Origin: Lachnospiraceae bacterium
Lineage (GTDB): Bacteria > Bacillota > Clostridia > Lachnospirales > Lachnospiraceae
Reading direction: 5' to 3'
Assembly: GCA_004557975.1 (NCBI GenBank)
Contig: SFEV01000023.1
Span: 1-40,784, forward strand
Length of the DNA: 40,784 nt
Shown here: positions 31,619-40,687 of the stretch, piece by piece
Layout of the letters: the number at the start of each line of letters is the position of its first letter
How positions within the stretch are numbered: position 1 is the stretch's first letter
The notes under the pieces: generated by a model
Told to the model about the DNA's origin: nothing
Database searches by the model: none
The model's input: the letters and a program-made list of their open reading frames with translations, nothing else
Translations under genes and position numbers: made by a program

Positions 31619-32539
31619 TTACGCTTTCGCACTCATGCGGTTTCTGCGCTTCATCACGGCGTAACTGTATACGGCAAGGCCGATCAGCGTCGTCAGATAA
31701 GGAATCATCTGAATCAGCTCTGTCGGTATCGTTGTGAGCTGCATCAGATTGCCCAGTGCCTGGGCAGCACCGAACAGCAGTGATACAAGGAAACCTCCGA
31801 TCGGTGTGTTCGCTCCCATAGAGCTGGCCGCCAGAGCAATAAATCCTTTTCCGGCAGACATGTCCTTGGTGAACATGTTCATATAACCTCCGGAGAGGAA
31901 GTACCCGCCCATACTGCAGAGCACACCGCTCAGCACAAGTGCAATATACTGAATCCTGCGGGAACTGATACCTACAGACTCCGCCGCATTTTTATTCTCT
32001 CCTACTGCCCTGATTTTCAGTCCCATCGGAGTTTTATACAGGAAAATATGTACCACAATTACTGCCAGCAGCGCAAGGTATGTCATCAGATTCTGTCCTG
32101 AGACAACTTTTCCGATAAACGGTATATCCACAATCAGCGGAATCCGGATCACAGGAGCAGATACACTGGAAATCGAAGTGGATGCTCCGCGGTCTCCGGA
32201 AACTGCAAGAAGCAGGAGTACCGTGCCGCCTGTGGCAATCAGATTCAGCGCAATTGCCGCAAGAATCTCATCTGTTTTCAGCTGCAGGATAAAAAATGCA
32301 AGAATAAATCCGATTGCGCCCCCGATGGCCATCGTAATCAGCAGACCACCCAGAAAGCTGTGGGTCAGGGAGCTGAAAATGACACCAAACAAAGAGGCAA
32401 ACAGAAGCATACCCTCCAGCGCCATATTTGTGATTCCCGACTTCTGTGCCACTGCGGAAGCCAGTGTCGCGAACAGAATCGGGGTGGTGGCACGCAGAAT
32501 GGCATTGAAAAAATCCGGAGATAAAATATTGTTTAACAT
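31619..32539 (-). CDS. ABC transporter permease for nucleosides, second subunit
   Basis: 306 residues with about eight to ten membrane helices, of the branched-chain/BMP-type permease family (NupQ/YufQ-like). It has the cytoplasmic-loop motif MGLKIRAVGENKNAAESVGI (EAA-like contact to the ATPase), and ends near LIGLAVYSYAVMKRRNR. Its ATG overlaps the stop of the preceding permease (TAATG) and follows AGGAGG. It forms the membrane channel with the neighbouring permease. Confidence 0.9.
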   Translation of the reverse strand: MLNNILSPDFFNAILRATTPILFATLASAVAQKSGITNMALEGMLLFASLFGVIFSSLTHSFLGGLLITMAIGGAIGFILAFFILQLKTDEILAAIALNLIATGGTVLLLLAVSGDRGASTSISSVSAPVIRIPLIVDIPFIGKVVSGQNLMTYLALLAVIVVHIFLYKTPMGLKIRAVGENKNAAESVGISSRRIQYIALVLSGVLCSMGGYFLSGGYMNMFTKDMSAGKGFIALAASSMGANTPIGGFLVSLLFGAAQALGNLMQLTTIPTELIQMIPYLTTLIGLAVYSYAVMKRRNRMSAKA

Positions 32540-33606
32540 TATGCCACCTCCTCATCTTTCAGAGAAGCCATCGCTTCTTTTGCAATCATCTTGTGTTTAT
32601 AACCACTCAGGAACTGTTCAGCTACCACAAGCAGAATAATAATACCCTGTGTGATCTGTACAATTTCCAGTGACACATCGGTATAGCGCGCCATGATGGA
32701 AGCGCCTGTTCTCAGATATGCCAAAAACAGAGCAGCCAGAGGCGTGTACAGAGGATTGTTCTTGCAGAGGGTACAGATAATAATCGCATCCCAGCCGTAT
32801 CCAAGCAGTGAAGTCCAGGAAAATCTTGTATAAATCGGAGAAAGCAGCTCCACGCCACCGCCGATACCTGCGATACATCCGCCAAGCATCTGCGAAATCA
32901 GGATAACCTTCACTATACTGATACCTGCATACTTTGCAAATTTTTCATTCTGTCCTGTCAGGCGAAGCTCATAACCCATCTTCGTCTTATACAGGAAGAT
33001 ATAGCCGAATACTGCAACTGCCAGGGCAAGAAACAGTCCCGCGTGAATTCTGGTCCTGTCAATCAGTGCCGGAAGAGACGCTTCCTCGGGAATCAGATAG
33101 GAGGCAGATCCGGTACTCGGATCACAGATATAATGCATCAGAATAAACATGCAGAACCACAGAGAAATATAGTTCAGCATCAGGGAGGACACAAGCTCTG
33201 AGGCTGTTGTCCTGATCTTCAGAATCGCCGGAATGGAAGAAAAAGCAGCTCCCGCCAGACCGGCCAGAGTAATTGCCACCACAGGGCTGACTCCCGCCGG
33301 AAGCCCCATCTTCAGTGCAACGACTGCTGCCACGAGACCGCCGAGATGGAACGCGCCCTCACCTGCCAGGTTGATCTGATTTGCAGAAAACATAATGCAG
33401 ACACCTGTACCTGTGAAAATGAGCGGTATCATGGATTCCACCACATTGGCCAGATTCCGTTTGCTTTTAAACGGGCCGGTGACCATTGTATAAATTGCCG
33501 TCAGCGGCTGCTCACTCACCATAAAAATAACCAAAAAGGAAAGCAGAAGCGCAATCACAACAGCAAAAAACATGCGGAACGCTTCAAATTTCTTTACGCT
33601 ACTCAT
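32539..33606 (-). CDS. ABC transporter permease for nucleosides, first subunit
   Basis: 355 residues, multiple membrane helices, NupP/YufP-like. Motifs include FSANQINLAGEGAFHLGGLVA split around the first helices and MGYELRLTGQNEKFAKYAGI, the loop that contacts the ATPase. The start (ATG 33606) overlaps the end of the ATPase gene by eight bases and follows GGAGG. Confidence 0.9.
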   Translation of the reverse strand: MSSVKKFEAFRMFFAVVIALLLSFLVIFMVSEQPLTAIYTMVTGPFKSKRNLANVVESMIPLIFTGTGVCIMFSANQINLAGEGAFHLGGLVAAVVALKMGLPAGVSPVVAITLAGLAGAAFSSIPAILKIRTTASELVSSLMLNYISLWFCMFILMHYICDPSTGSASYLIPEEASLPALIDRTRIHAGLFLALAVAVFGYIFLYKTKMGYELRLTGQNEKFAKYAGISIVKVILISQMLGGCIAGIGGGVELLSPIYTRFSWTSLLGYGWDAIIICTLCKNNPLYTPLAALFLAYLRTGASIMARYTDVSLEIVQITQGIIILLVVAEQFLSGYKHKMIAKEAMASLKDEEVA

Positions 33607-35152
33607 GTGTCACACCTCCGTTTTCATAATCATTTTTCAGACCGAGCATGTACTGTCCAAGCTCATCTTCCGTAACACTGGACACATCTGTGAACAGTCC
33701 AGAAAAACGCCCTTTGTACATGACAGCCAGTCGGTCGCTCAGTGAAAAGATTTCATTCAGATCAGCTGACACAAGCAGAACAGCACAGCCTGCGTCGCGG
33801 AACTCCAGAAGCCGCCGGCGGATAAACTCTGCCGCTCCCACATCGATACCACGGGTAGGCTGATTTGCAATAATCACATCCGGTCCTGTGGAAAACTCGC
33901 GTGCTACAATCACCTTCTGAATATTTCCGCCGGAAAGCATACCAACTTCCTGGTTCTGTGATTTGCATTTAATCAGGTATTCCCGGATCAGTTCATCACT
34001 TCTCTTCTGAATTTCTTTCATTTTCAGCATAACCCTGCCGGAAAACCGGCTGTCGGTATACTGGTTTGCAAAGATATTCTCACGGATATTCAGATGAGCG
34101 GCACATCCCTCCACCATGCGGTCTTCGGGAATATGTCCCAGCTTTTTCTCCCGGATATCCTTGATGGAGAACTGGCGGATATTGCTTCCCTTAAGAATCA
34201 CATCGCCACTGTACTTTCTCGAAAGGCCGGTAATCACATCAATCAGCTCAGACTGTCCGTTCCCCTCCACACCTGCAATGCCGAGGATTTCACCTCCGCG
34301 CAGTTCAAAGGAAAGGTCGTTTATCTTCTGAACCCCCTGTGCGTTATATGCCAAAAGATGCTCCACCTGCAGCATCACATCGCCAGTCTTCGGTTCATTT
34401 TTTTCAAAGGTCAGGACAACCTCACGGCCAACCATCAGCTTTGACATGTCGCTGGTACTGATTTCATCTACACTGTACGTTCCCATGCTCTTACCATTGC
34501 GCATAATTGTCGCACGGTCACAGATTCGCTTTATTTCATCAAGCTTGTGAGAGATAAAAATGACTGTATGTCCGTTGTCACGCAGCTTCTCCAGCTGAAC
34601 AAACAATTCTTCTGTCTCCTGGGGAGTCAGAACTGCAGTCGGCTCATCCAGAATCAGAATATCGGCACCGCGGTACAGCGCCTTCAGAATTTCCACCTTC
34701 TGCTTGATTCCGACCGGAATTTCCTCCACTCTTGCCGTTACGTCTATATCAAAATTGTATTTGTCTGCAATTTCCCGGGCAGCATCCACCGCACGCTTCA
34801 TATCAATGAACACACCGCCTTTGCGCGGCTCCACACCGAGAATAATATTTTCAGCAACCGTCAGTGACGGCAGCAGCATGAAGTGCTGATGCACCATACC
34901 GATCCCTTTACTGATGGCATCCTGCGGGGATTTGATTGTCGTCTCCTTCCCGTTCAGGATTATTTTTCCCTGATCAGGAGATTCAATTCCAAAGAGTACC
35001 TTCATCAGTGTACTTTTGCCGGCACCGTTTTCCCCCAGCAGTGCATGAATTTCTCCTTTATACAACTCAAGGCTGACATCTTCGTTTGCGACAACACCGT
35101 TTGAATAAATCTTCATAATGTGCTGCATCTGCAAAACTGTTTCTTTAGCCAC
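33599..35152 (-). CDS. Nucleoside/sugar ABC transporter ATP-binding protein (double cassette)
   Basis: About 517 residues with two ABC cassettes in one chain, as in RbsA and NupO/YufO. The first Walker A (ALLGENGAGKSTLMK) is canonical. The second, GVEGNGQSELIDVITG, lacks the usual Lys, as is normal in this subfamily. ILILDEPTAVLTPQE (Walker B, first) and LSGGNIQKVIVARE (signature, second) are clear. I chose GTG 35152 with GAGG seven bases upstream (MAKETVLQMQH); the longer frame has no ribosome site. Confidence 0.93.
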   Translation of the reverse strand: MAKETVLQMQHIMKIYSNGVVANEDVSLELYKGEIHALLGENGAGKSTLMKVLFGIESPDQGKIILNGKETTIKSPQDAISKGIGMVHQHFMLLPSLTVAENIILGVEPRKGGVFIDMKRAVDAAREIADKYNFDIDVTARVEEIPVGIKQKVEILKALYRGADILILDEPTAVLTPQETEELFVQLEKLRDNGHTVIFISHKLDEIKRICDRATIMRNGKSMGTYSVDEISTSDMSKLMVGREVVLTFEKNEPKTGDVMLQVEHLLAYNAQGVQKINDLSFELRGGEILGIAGVEGNGQSELIDVITGLSRKYSGDVILKGSNIRQFSIKDIREKKLGHIPEDRMVEGCAAHLNIRENIFANQYTDSRFSGRVMLKMKEIQKRSDELIREYLIKCKSQNQEVGMLSGGNIQKVIVAREFSTGPDVIIANQPTRGIDVGAAEFIRRRLLEFRDAGCAVLLVSADLNEIFSLSDRLAVMYKGRFSGLFTDVSSVTEDELGQYMLGLKNDYENGGVTHE

Positions 35153-35195
35153 AAAACCACCTCTTCCCATTATAGAAAAATTATAGAAAAAGAAA

Positions 35196-35234
35196 GGGCT
35201 GTCGCAAAATAATTTCATAATTTTGCAACAGCCC
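35196..35234 (-). terminator. Intra-operon hairpin after the binding-protein gene
   Basis: On the minus strand GGGCTGTTGCAAAAT pairs with 35196-35210 over 15 positions (one G-U), followed by a T-rich stretch. It lies between the lipoprotein gene and the ATPase gene. Such partial terminators keep binding protein levels above those of the transporter. Confidence 0.75.
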
Positions 35235-35315
35235 CGGCGCATCTGCGCTTTCCATCATGGCGTCCACAAAATCTGCTGTCTCAGATTCCCGTTTCAGACC
35301 ATTTCTTTCTCTGTG

Positions 35316-37241
35316 TTATCTTCCTACCTTTACAGACTCTTTCAGTTCTTCGATTTCAGCCTGATCCATATCTGCAGATGTGTAAACTACGATCTCACCG
35401 TCGGAGATTGCTGTCTCCAGCTCGTCCAGCTTCGTACGGATGTTTTCCGGAAGCATTTCCTCATAATGTGCATCCTTAACAAGAGCTACACCACCCTCAG
35501 CAAAACCGTATGTCTCCTGTGTACCGTATGCCAGCTCACCCAGCATATCCTTCTGGATTGCTGAATACAGGGAATTACCAACGTTCTTCAGAGCTGATGA
35601 CGGGATGTAATCTGCGTAATCCGGAAGCAGAGCTGCCTGGTCAGAGTCAACACCGAATGCATATTTCTCTTCATCCTTAGCTGCCTCAATCTGTCCGAGA
35701 CCTGCATTACCAGCTACGTTAAATCCTACGTCAGCACCGCTCTGATACTGTGAAAGAGCGATGTCCTTACCCTTTGTGGAGTCTACGAAATCACCGACAA
35801 ATCCAACTGCGATCTCGATATCCGGATCGATGTCAGCAGCACCCTGGATATATCCTACCAGGAAGTCATTGATAACGGAGTTGTCCATACCGCCGAGGAA
35901 TCCGATGATATGGTTGTCCGGATCGATTCCTTCAAGAGAGCTGTCTGTTGTCATCATTGCAGCTGCAGCACCTACCAGGTAGGATACTTCGTTCTGCTTG
36001 TAAAGTACGTTATAGATGTTCTCCGGATTTCCATTTCCTTCGAAATCAAATGCCTCGTCGAAGAAAATAAACTTCTGGTCCGGATATTCTGCCGCTGCGT
36101 TTGCAAGCGGAACAGACATCTGCCATGTACCCATGATAATTACATCGTACTCGCCGGAATCGCAGTAGTCAAGCAGTGTCGGCTCCCATTTTGCCTCGTC
36201 TGCTGCAGTACCGCCCATCTGCTCAACCTTGAAATCAAATACGTCCTCTCCCAGCTCATCGCGAAGTCTTGTAAGACCTTCGTTTGCTGAATCATAGAAG
36301 GACTTGTCGCCGAGATTACCATTCAGCAGGAGAGCTGCACGGTAATGTGTGCCTTCCGGTGCTTCGAAAGCTTCTGCAGCTGCCTCTGTCTCAGCCTCTG
36401 TTGCTTCCTCAGTTACTTCCTCTGTCTCAGCTTCTGTTGCTTCCTCAGTTGCTTCCTCAGTTGCTTCTTCTGTCTCAGCTTCCGTTGCTTCCTCAGTTAC
36501 TTCTTCTGTCTCAGCTTCTGTTGCTTCCTCAGTTACTGCCTCTGTCTCAGCCTCAGTTGCTTCTTCTGTCTCAGCTTCTGTTGCTTCCTCAGTTACTTCT
36601 TCTGTCTCAGCTTCCGTTGCTTCCTCAGTTGCCTCTTCTGTCTCGGCCTCTGCTGCCAGCTCTTCCTCTGTTGCCTTCTCAGTTACTACTTCTGTCTCAG
36701 CTTCCGTTGCTTCCTCAGTTACTTCCTCTGTCTCAGCTTCTGTTGCTTCTTCAGTTGCTGCTTCCGTCTCAGCTTCTGTTGCTGCTTCAGTTGCCTCTTC
36801 TGTCTCGGCTTCTGTTGCTTCCTCAGTTGCTGCTTCTGTCTCAGCTTCTGTTGCTGCTTCAGTTGCTGCTTCTGTCTCAGCTTCTGTTGCCTCCTCAGTT
36901 GCTGCTTCTGTTACGGCTTCTGTTGCTGCTTCAGTTGCCTCTTCCGTCCCGGCCTCTGCTGCCAGCTCTGCTTCTGTTGTGACTTCTGTAGCCACCTCGG
37001 TCTCAGCTTCTGCTTCCGTAGCCGCTTCCGTCTGTGCCTCTGTTACTGCCTCCGTAGCTGCTTCCGTTTCAGCTTCTGCTGCTTCTGTAGCTGCTTCCGT
37101 CTTTGCCTCTGTAGCTGCTTCTGTGACAGCCTCAGTTTTTGCCTCTGTTGCCTTTTCTGTCTCTTTCTTCTCACTGGAACCACATCCTGCCAGTGACAGA
37201 GTCAGTACTGCAGCAAGTGCAAACAGTTTTGCCTTTCTCAT
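35316..37241 (-). CDS. BMP-family nucleoside-binding lipoprotein with a very long Thr/Glu/Ala stalk
   Basis: 641 residues. A lipoprotein signal (MRKAKLFALAAVLTLSLAGC, with lipobox LAGC) is followed by about 270 residues of near-perfect ATEAETEE-type repeats and then by a BMP/Med-type periplasmic-binding domain (HYRAALLLNGNLGDKSFYDSANEGL split, FFDEAFDFEGNG, IIGFLGGMDNSVINDFLVGY, GFVGDFVDSTKGKDIALS). The binding domain of about 340 residues has normal length for the family and would capture nucleosides outside the membrane. The repeat is strongly acidic. The stalk is likely to lift the domain through the cell wall. The start overlaps the stop of the upstream gene (ATGA) and follows AGGAG. Confidence 0.92.
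   Translation of the reverse strand: MRKAKLFALAAVLTLSLAGCGSSEKKETEKATEAKTEAVTEAATEAKTEAATEAAEAETEAATEAVTEAQTEAATEAEAETEVATEVTTEAELAAEAGTEEATEAATEAVTEAATEEATEAETEAATEAATEAETEAATEEATEAETEEATEAATEAETEAATEEATEAETEEVTEEATEAETEVVTEKATEEELAAEAETEEATEEATEAETEEVTEEATEAETEEATEAETEAVTEEATEAETEEVTEEATEAETEEATEEATEEATEAETEEVTEEATEAETEAAAEAFEAPEGTHYRAALLLNGNLGDKSFYDSANEGLTRLRDELGEDVFDFKVEQMGGTAADEAKWEPTLLDYCDSGEYDVIIMGTWQMSVPLANAAAEYPDQKFIFFDEAFDFEGNGNPENIYNVLYKQNEVSYLVGAAAAMMTTDSSLEGIDPDNHIIGFLGGMDNSVINDFLVGYIQGAADIDPDIEIAVGFVGDFVDSTKGKDIALSQYQSGADVGFNVAGNAGLGQIEAAKDEEKYAFGVDSDQAALLPDYADYIPSSALKNVGNSLYSAIQKDMLGELAYGTQETYGFAEGGVALVKDAHYEEMLPENIRTKLDELETAISDGEIVVYTSADMDQAEIEELKESVKVGR
36370..37170 (-). repeat. 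Thr/Glu/Ala-coding repeat array in the lipoprotein gene
   Basis: About 800 bases of degenerate in-frame repeats code for units such as ATEEATEAETEE and VTEEATEAETE. The array keeps all frames of the complementary strand open in places, which produces long false reading frames there. Confidence 0.9.
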
Positions 37242-38644
37242 GTTGCATTTCTCCTCTCACATGCTTTTTTTATACTTGATAAAGTATCGTCCACCAATTC
37301 CTCCAGTCCTATCCTGCGATACTGACGCATGTACGTCATAATAACAGAAAAATCAGGATGAATCAGCTTTTCTGGAATGATACCCATTCCCTTTTGGATT
37401 GCCAGAACCGGCATAATCATTGCAGCATTGCAGTCTACATCATAGCCGCACATTGTAATAATCAGAAGAGTTTTTTCGTAATCTCCGCCGCCGTACCACA
37501 GTGCAATCAGCTCACAGCACGCATTGGGGTACGCATGAATCCAGTTATACCGGACAAGCTTTTCACTGCATGCCCGCAGAGCATCGTGCCAGTCTCCGTA
37601 TTTCCGGCAGCAATTGTAGGCGAACTTAAGGATCTCATGATATTCGCTGTCATCCGGAATCAGCCCGATCGCCTTTTCCAGAAGCACACGTACATCTTTT
37701 TCCACGAACGCCAGAGAGGTCAGCACCGCATTGAATACACCGCCGAGGATTCCATTGTTGGCATGCGACACTTCTCCATCGGCCCATGCCAGCTTTGCTG
37801 CCTGGTATGCATCTCCGGGAGCAACCATCCCGCAGATACCGGAACGCATCTGCGCACCGATCCACTCATTAAACGGATTCGCATATCTTCCGCTCTCCGG
37901 CGGGAGAATGCCAAGTCTCAGATTCCGCAGAGCTGCTTCCTCCGCCGACCATCCTGCCGGGATCAGTCCGATCCATTCCATTGCGATCTGCTCCGAGGTA
38001 ACTTCATAGCCAGACTCGGAAAAAGCCTTCAGAAAAGCCAGCTCATATGTAATGTCATCGTTGTACGTCCCCGGTCTTCTCAGATAATCGCGCACTTCTC
38101 CGAATGTCCTGTAAAGATTTTCCGAGGTATAGCCTTCCACCATGGTGCCAAATGCGGCTCCGATCAGCTGAGACAGCCACGCTCCGTAAATCTGTCCCCG
38201 GAAAGTATCCGAATCAACATCCACCTCTGTCCGCTCCGGAAACACAACAGAAGACGCATATTCCCCAAAGCTCTGGTAATATCTGTGCGACCAGTAAGGT
38301 GACTCGACATCCTTTTTCATCTGGCTGAGACCATTCTGAAGCTTCGATGAAATCTTGTGGAGTGCAACCATATCTTTGTTCTCATTTGCCTCAATTCCCC
38401 TGATCAGAAGAGATTCCATCTCCTCTGTCGCCTGATAACCACGGTTCTCCATTGCCTGTACCGCAGCGACCATAATCTTTTCAGGAGCGCCGGAACCCGG
38501 AACATTGCTGCCCCACACCAGTGAAGTCTGCTGATCATAAAAATCAGACACAGAGATATTTGCTTCCCAGGTCTGCTCCTCTTCTTTCAGAAGACGCGGA
38601 CTGGCATTTTGAAAAATATCGGCTGCTATTTCCCACGCTTTCAT
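37238..38644 (-). CDS. ADP-ribosylglycohydrolase-family protein
   Basis: 468 residues from ATG 38644, five bases after AGGAGG. The C-terminal about 330 residues resemble the ADP-ribosylglycohydrolase (DraG/ARH) fold: GQIYGAWLSQLIGAAFG, then YNDDITYELAFLKAF in place of the usual TDDT..., SHANNGILGGVFNA, and CGYDVDCNAAMI where active enzymes have GxDxDTxAA. So the metal site is partly kept (Asp-Asp and Asp-x-Asp) but the Thr of both motifs is changed. About 150 N-terminal residues are extra and I do not recognise them. Active members remove ADP-ribose from proteins, or hydrolyse related glycosides. It is the first gene of the operon with the nucleoside transporter, so it may act on an imported or signalling nucleoside-derived glycoside. 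Confidence 0.8.
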   Translation of the reverse strand: MKAWEIAADIFQNASPRLLKEEEQTWEANISVSDFYDQQTSLVWGSNVPGSGAPEKIMVAAVQAMENRGYQATEEMESLLIRGIEANENKDMVALHKISSKLQNGLSQMKKDVESPYWSHRYYQSFGEYASSVVFPERTEVDVDSDTFRGQIYGAWLSQLIGAAFGTMVEGYTSENLYRTFGEVRDYLRRPGTYNDDITYELAFLKAFSESGYEVTSEQIAMEWIGLIPAGWSAEEAALRNLRLGILPPESGRYANPFNEWIGAQMRSGICGMVAPGDAYQAAKLAWADGEVSHANNGILGGVFNAVLTSLAFVEKDVRVLLEKAIGLIPDDSEYHEILKFAYNCCRKYGDWHDALRACSEKLVRYNWIHAYPNACCELIALWYGGGDYEKTLLIITMCGYDVDCNAAMIMPVLAIQKGMGIIPEKLIHPDFSVIMTYMRQYRRIGLEELVDDTLSSIKKACERRNAT

Positions 38645-38677
38645 GTCATCCTCCTGTTTTGTCTCTTCTGATAAACC

Positions 38678-38706
38678 ATCATAACACATTTACCGGAAAA
38701 AACCAA
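38678..38706 (-). promoter_or_regulatory. Promoter of the ADP-ribosylglycohydrolase/nucleoside transporter operon
   Basis: TTGGTT (38701-38706) and TATGAT (38678-38683) are separated by 17 bases on the minus strand. A T-rich stretch just upstream (TTTTTTT) may also end leuCD transcription. Confidence 0.6.
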
Positions 38707-38779
38707 CAACAAAACAAAAAAACTCTTAAATTTTCCTTGAGATTTGTTAATTCTAACGAATTCCCGGAAAGAGATTACT

Positions 38780-39265
38780 TTATTCCTGATTGATGTAGTT
38801 GATCAGTCCCTCTGCTCTGATAATTTTCTGCATAAATTCCGGAAAAGCCTGTCCCTTGAACTCAGTTCCCTTCGTTCTGTTATAGATCATACCGCTGTCG
38901 AAATCGATCTCCACCTCGTCACCCGCTTCAATTCCTCTGGATGCCTCCGGGCACTCGATAATCGGAAGTCCGATATTGATAGCGTTCCGATAGAAAATCC
39001 TCGCAAAAGTCTCAGCAATCACGCAGCTTACGCCTGCCGCCTTAATTGCAATCGGTGCATGCTCTCTCGAAGAACCGCATCCGAAATTCTTTTTGGCCAC
39101 AATAATATCGTCTTTGCTTACCTGGTGAATAAAATCCTTATCGATATCCTCCATGCAGTGCGTGGCAAGCTCTGCCGGATCGGAGGAATTCAGATAACGT
39201 GCCGGGATGATAACATCCGTATCTACATTGTCCCCGTATTTAAATACTCTTCCTGATGCTTTCAT
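38780..39265 (-). CDS. leuD: 3-isopropylmalate dehydratase, small subunit
   Basis: 161 residues, the short form found in Clostridia and archaea. With LeuC it converts 2-isopropylmalate to 3-isopropylmalate in leucine synthesis. Motifs are FKYGDNVDTDVIIPARYLN and the substrate-binding GCGSSREHAPIAIKAAG, then SFARIFYRNAINIGLP-like (here TFARIFYRNAINIGLPI). The ATG at 39265 lies about 18 bases after leuC, with AGGAGG upstream. Confidence 0.96.
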   Translation of the reverse strand: MKASGRVFKYGDNVDTDVIIPARYLNSSDPAELATHCMEDIDKDFIHQVSKDDIIVAKKNFGCGSSREHAPIAIKAAGVSCVIAETFARIFYRNAINIGLPIIECPEASRGIEAGDEVEIDFDSGMIYNRTKGTEFKGQAFPEFMQKIIRAEGLINYINQE

Positions 39266-39283
39266 CTGTCTTTCCTCCTGTCT

Positions 39284-40546
39284 TTATAACTCTTTCGGTG
39301 AAGAAATCTTTCCTGTTACTGCACTGGCTGCCGCCACTGCCGGACTTGCCAGATAAACCTCTGATCCCACATGACCCATTCGTCCTACGAAATTGCGGTT
39401 TGTTGTGGAAATGCAGCGCTCACCGTCCGCCAGAATTCCCATGTATCCGCCAAGACACGGACCGCAGGTCGGCGTGCTGACAACAGCTCCCGCCTCAATG
39501 AAAATTTTCAGCAGTCCTTCCTCCATTGCCTGCAGATAAACAGACTGAGTAGCAGGAATAACAATACAACGGACACCTTTTTTTACTTTGCGGCCCTTCA
39601 GGATTCCTGCCGCTATGCGAAGATCATCAATTCTTCCGTTGGTGCAGGAACCGATCACTGCCTGGTCAATCACGATGTCTTCCCCGATCTCATCCACTGT
39701 CTTTGTATTTTCCGGAAGATGCGGGAATGCTACAGTCGGACGAAGACTGCTCAGGTCAATCGTATACTCTTCATCATAGACAGCATCCTCATCTGCCTCA
39801 TAGACCTTGAACTCACGTTTGGAATGCTCCTTCATATAAGCAACAGCCAGATCGTCCACAGGGAAAATACCGTTCTTACCGCCTGCTTCGATCGCCATAT
39901 TTGCGATTGTAAAACGATCATCCATAGAGAGATGTGCAATTCCATCTCCGACAAATTCCATGGATTTATAAAGAGCGCCGTCCACACCGATCATTCCGAT
40001 AATATGCAGGATGATATCCTTGCCGCTGATCCACGGAGCGGGCTTTCCGGTAAGACGGAAGCGGATCGCTGAAGGCACCTTGAACCATGCCTTGCCTGTA
40101 GCCATACCAGCCGCCATATCTGTACTGCCGACACCGGTGGAAAAAGCGCCCAGTGCACCGTACGTACACGTGTGGGAATCCGCGCCGATGATCACATCGC
40201 CTGCAACTGTCAGTCCCTGTTCCGGAAGCAGAGCATGTTCAATCCCCATCTGTCCGACATCAAAATAATTGGTGATCTCATGTCTGCAGGCGAACTCGCG
40301 AACACACTTGCAGTGCTCTGCAGATTTGATATCCTTATTCGGAATAAAATGGTCCATGACAAGAGCAATCTTGTCCTTGTCAAACACCTTGTCTGTCTTG
40401 AATTTATCCATCTCATGGATTGCCACCGGTGATGTAATGTCATTTCCCAGAACGAGATCCAGCTTCGCTTCGATCAGCTGACCGGCCTCTACCGACTCCA
40501 GACCTGCTGCCGCAGCCAGAATCTTCTGTGTCATTGTCATTCCCAT
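39284..40546 (-). CDS. leuC: 3-isopropylmalate dehydratase, large subunit
   Basis: 420 residues, the LeuC2/homoaconitase-like length seen with the short LeuD. It holds the iron-sulfur cluster: GSCTNGRIDDLRIAAGIL (first Cys), and TPTCGPCLGGYMGIL (CxxC pair). GADSHTCTYGALGAFSTGVG and MDHFIPNKDIKSAEHC are also typical. Start ATG 40546 follows GGAGG by eight bases. It forms an operon with leuD. Confidence 0.96.
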   Translation of the reverse strand: MGMTMTQKILAAAAGLESVEAGQLIEAKLDLVLGNDITSPVAIHEMDKFKTDKVFDKDKIALVMDHFIPNKDIKSAEHCKCVREFACRHEITNYFDVGQMGIEHALLPEQGLTVAGDVIIGADSHTCTYGALGAFSTGVGSTDMAAGMATGKAWFKVPSAIRFRLTGKPAPWISGKDIILHIIGMIGVDGALYKSMEFVGDGIAHLSMDDRFTIANMAIEAGGKNGIFPVDDLAVAYMKEHSKREFKVYEADEDAVYDEEYTIDLSSLRPTVAFPHLPENTKTVDEIGEDIVIDQAVIGSCTNGRIDDLRIAAGILKGRKVKKGVRCIVIPATQSVYLQAMEEGLLKIFIEAGAVVSTPTCGPCLGGYMGILADGERCISTTNRNFVGRMGHVGSEVYLASPAVAAASAVTGKISSPKEL

Positions 40547-40603
40547 GCGTTATTCCTCCTTCATTCTGTCCTCTGCCTTATTATCTTTTCTCTGTCCAAA
40601 AAT

Positions 40604-40625
40604 GGGGCTGCGCGTTCGCAGCCCC
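40604..40625 (-). terminator. GC-rich hairpin in the leuC leader (attenuator-like)
   Basis: GGGGCTGCG-CGTT-CGCAGCCCC forms a perfect 9-bp stem, followed on the minus strand by A and five T. It lies about 60 bases upstream of leuC, within its probable leader, and could be an attenuator or the end of a gene outside the window. I found no T-box sequence and no clear leucine-rich leader peptide. Confidence 0.65.
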
Positions 40626-40687
40626 AAAATATGTACGGAACCATTCTCTCTGCCGTCCAGGACCAGACGTGCAGAACTGTCCTCTTT

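Noticed and set aside
36284..37341. Long plus-strand frames (232 to 330 codons) made of Leu/Ser/Val repeats
   Set aside because: They are the antisense of the Thr/Glu/Ala repeat of the lipoprotein gene, which has few stop codons in any frame.
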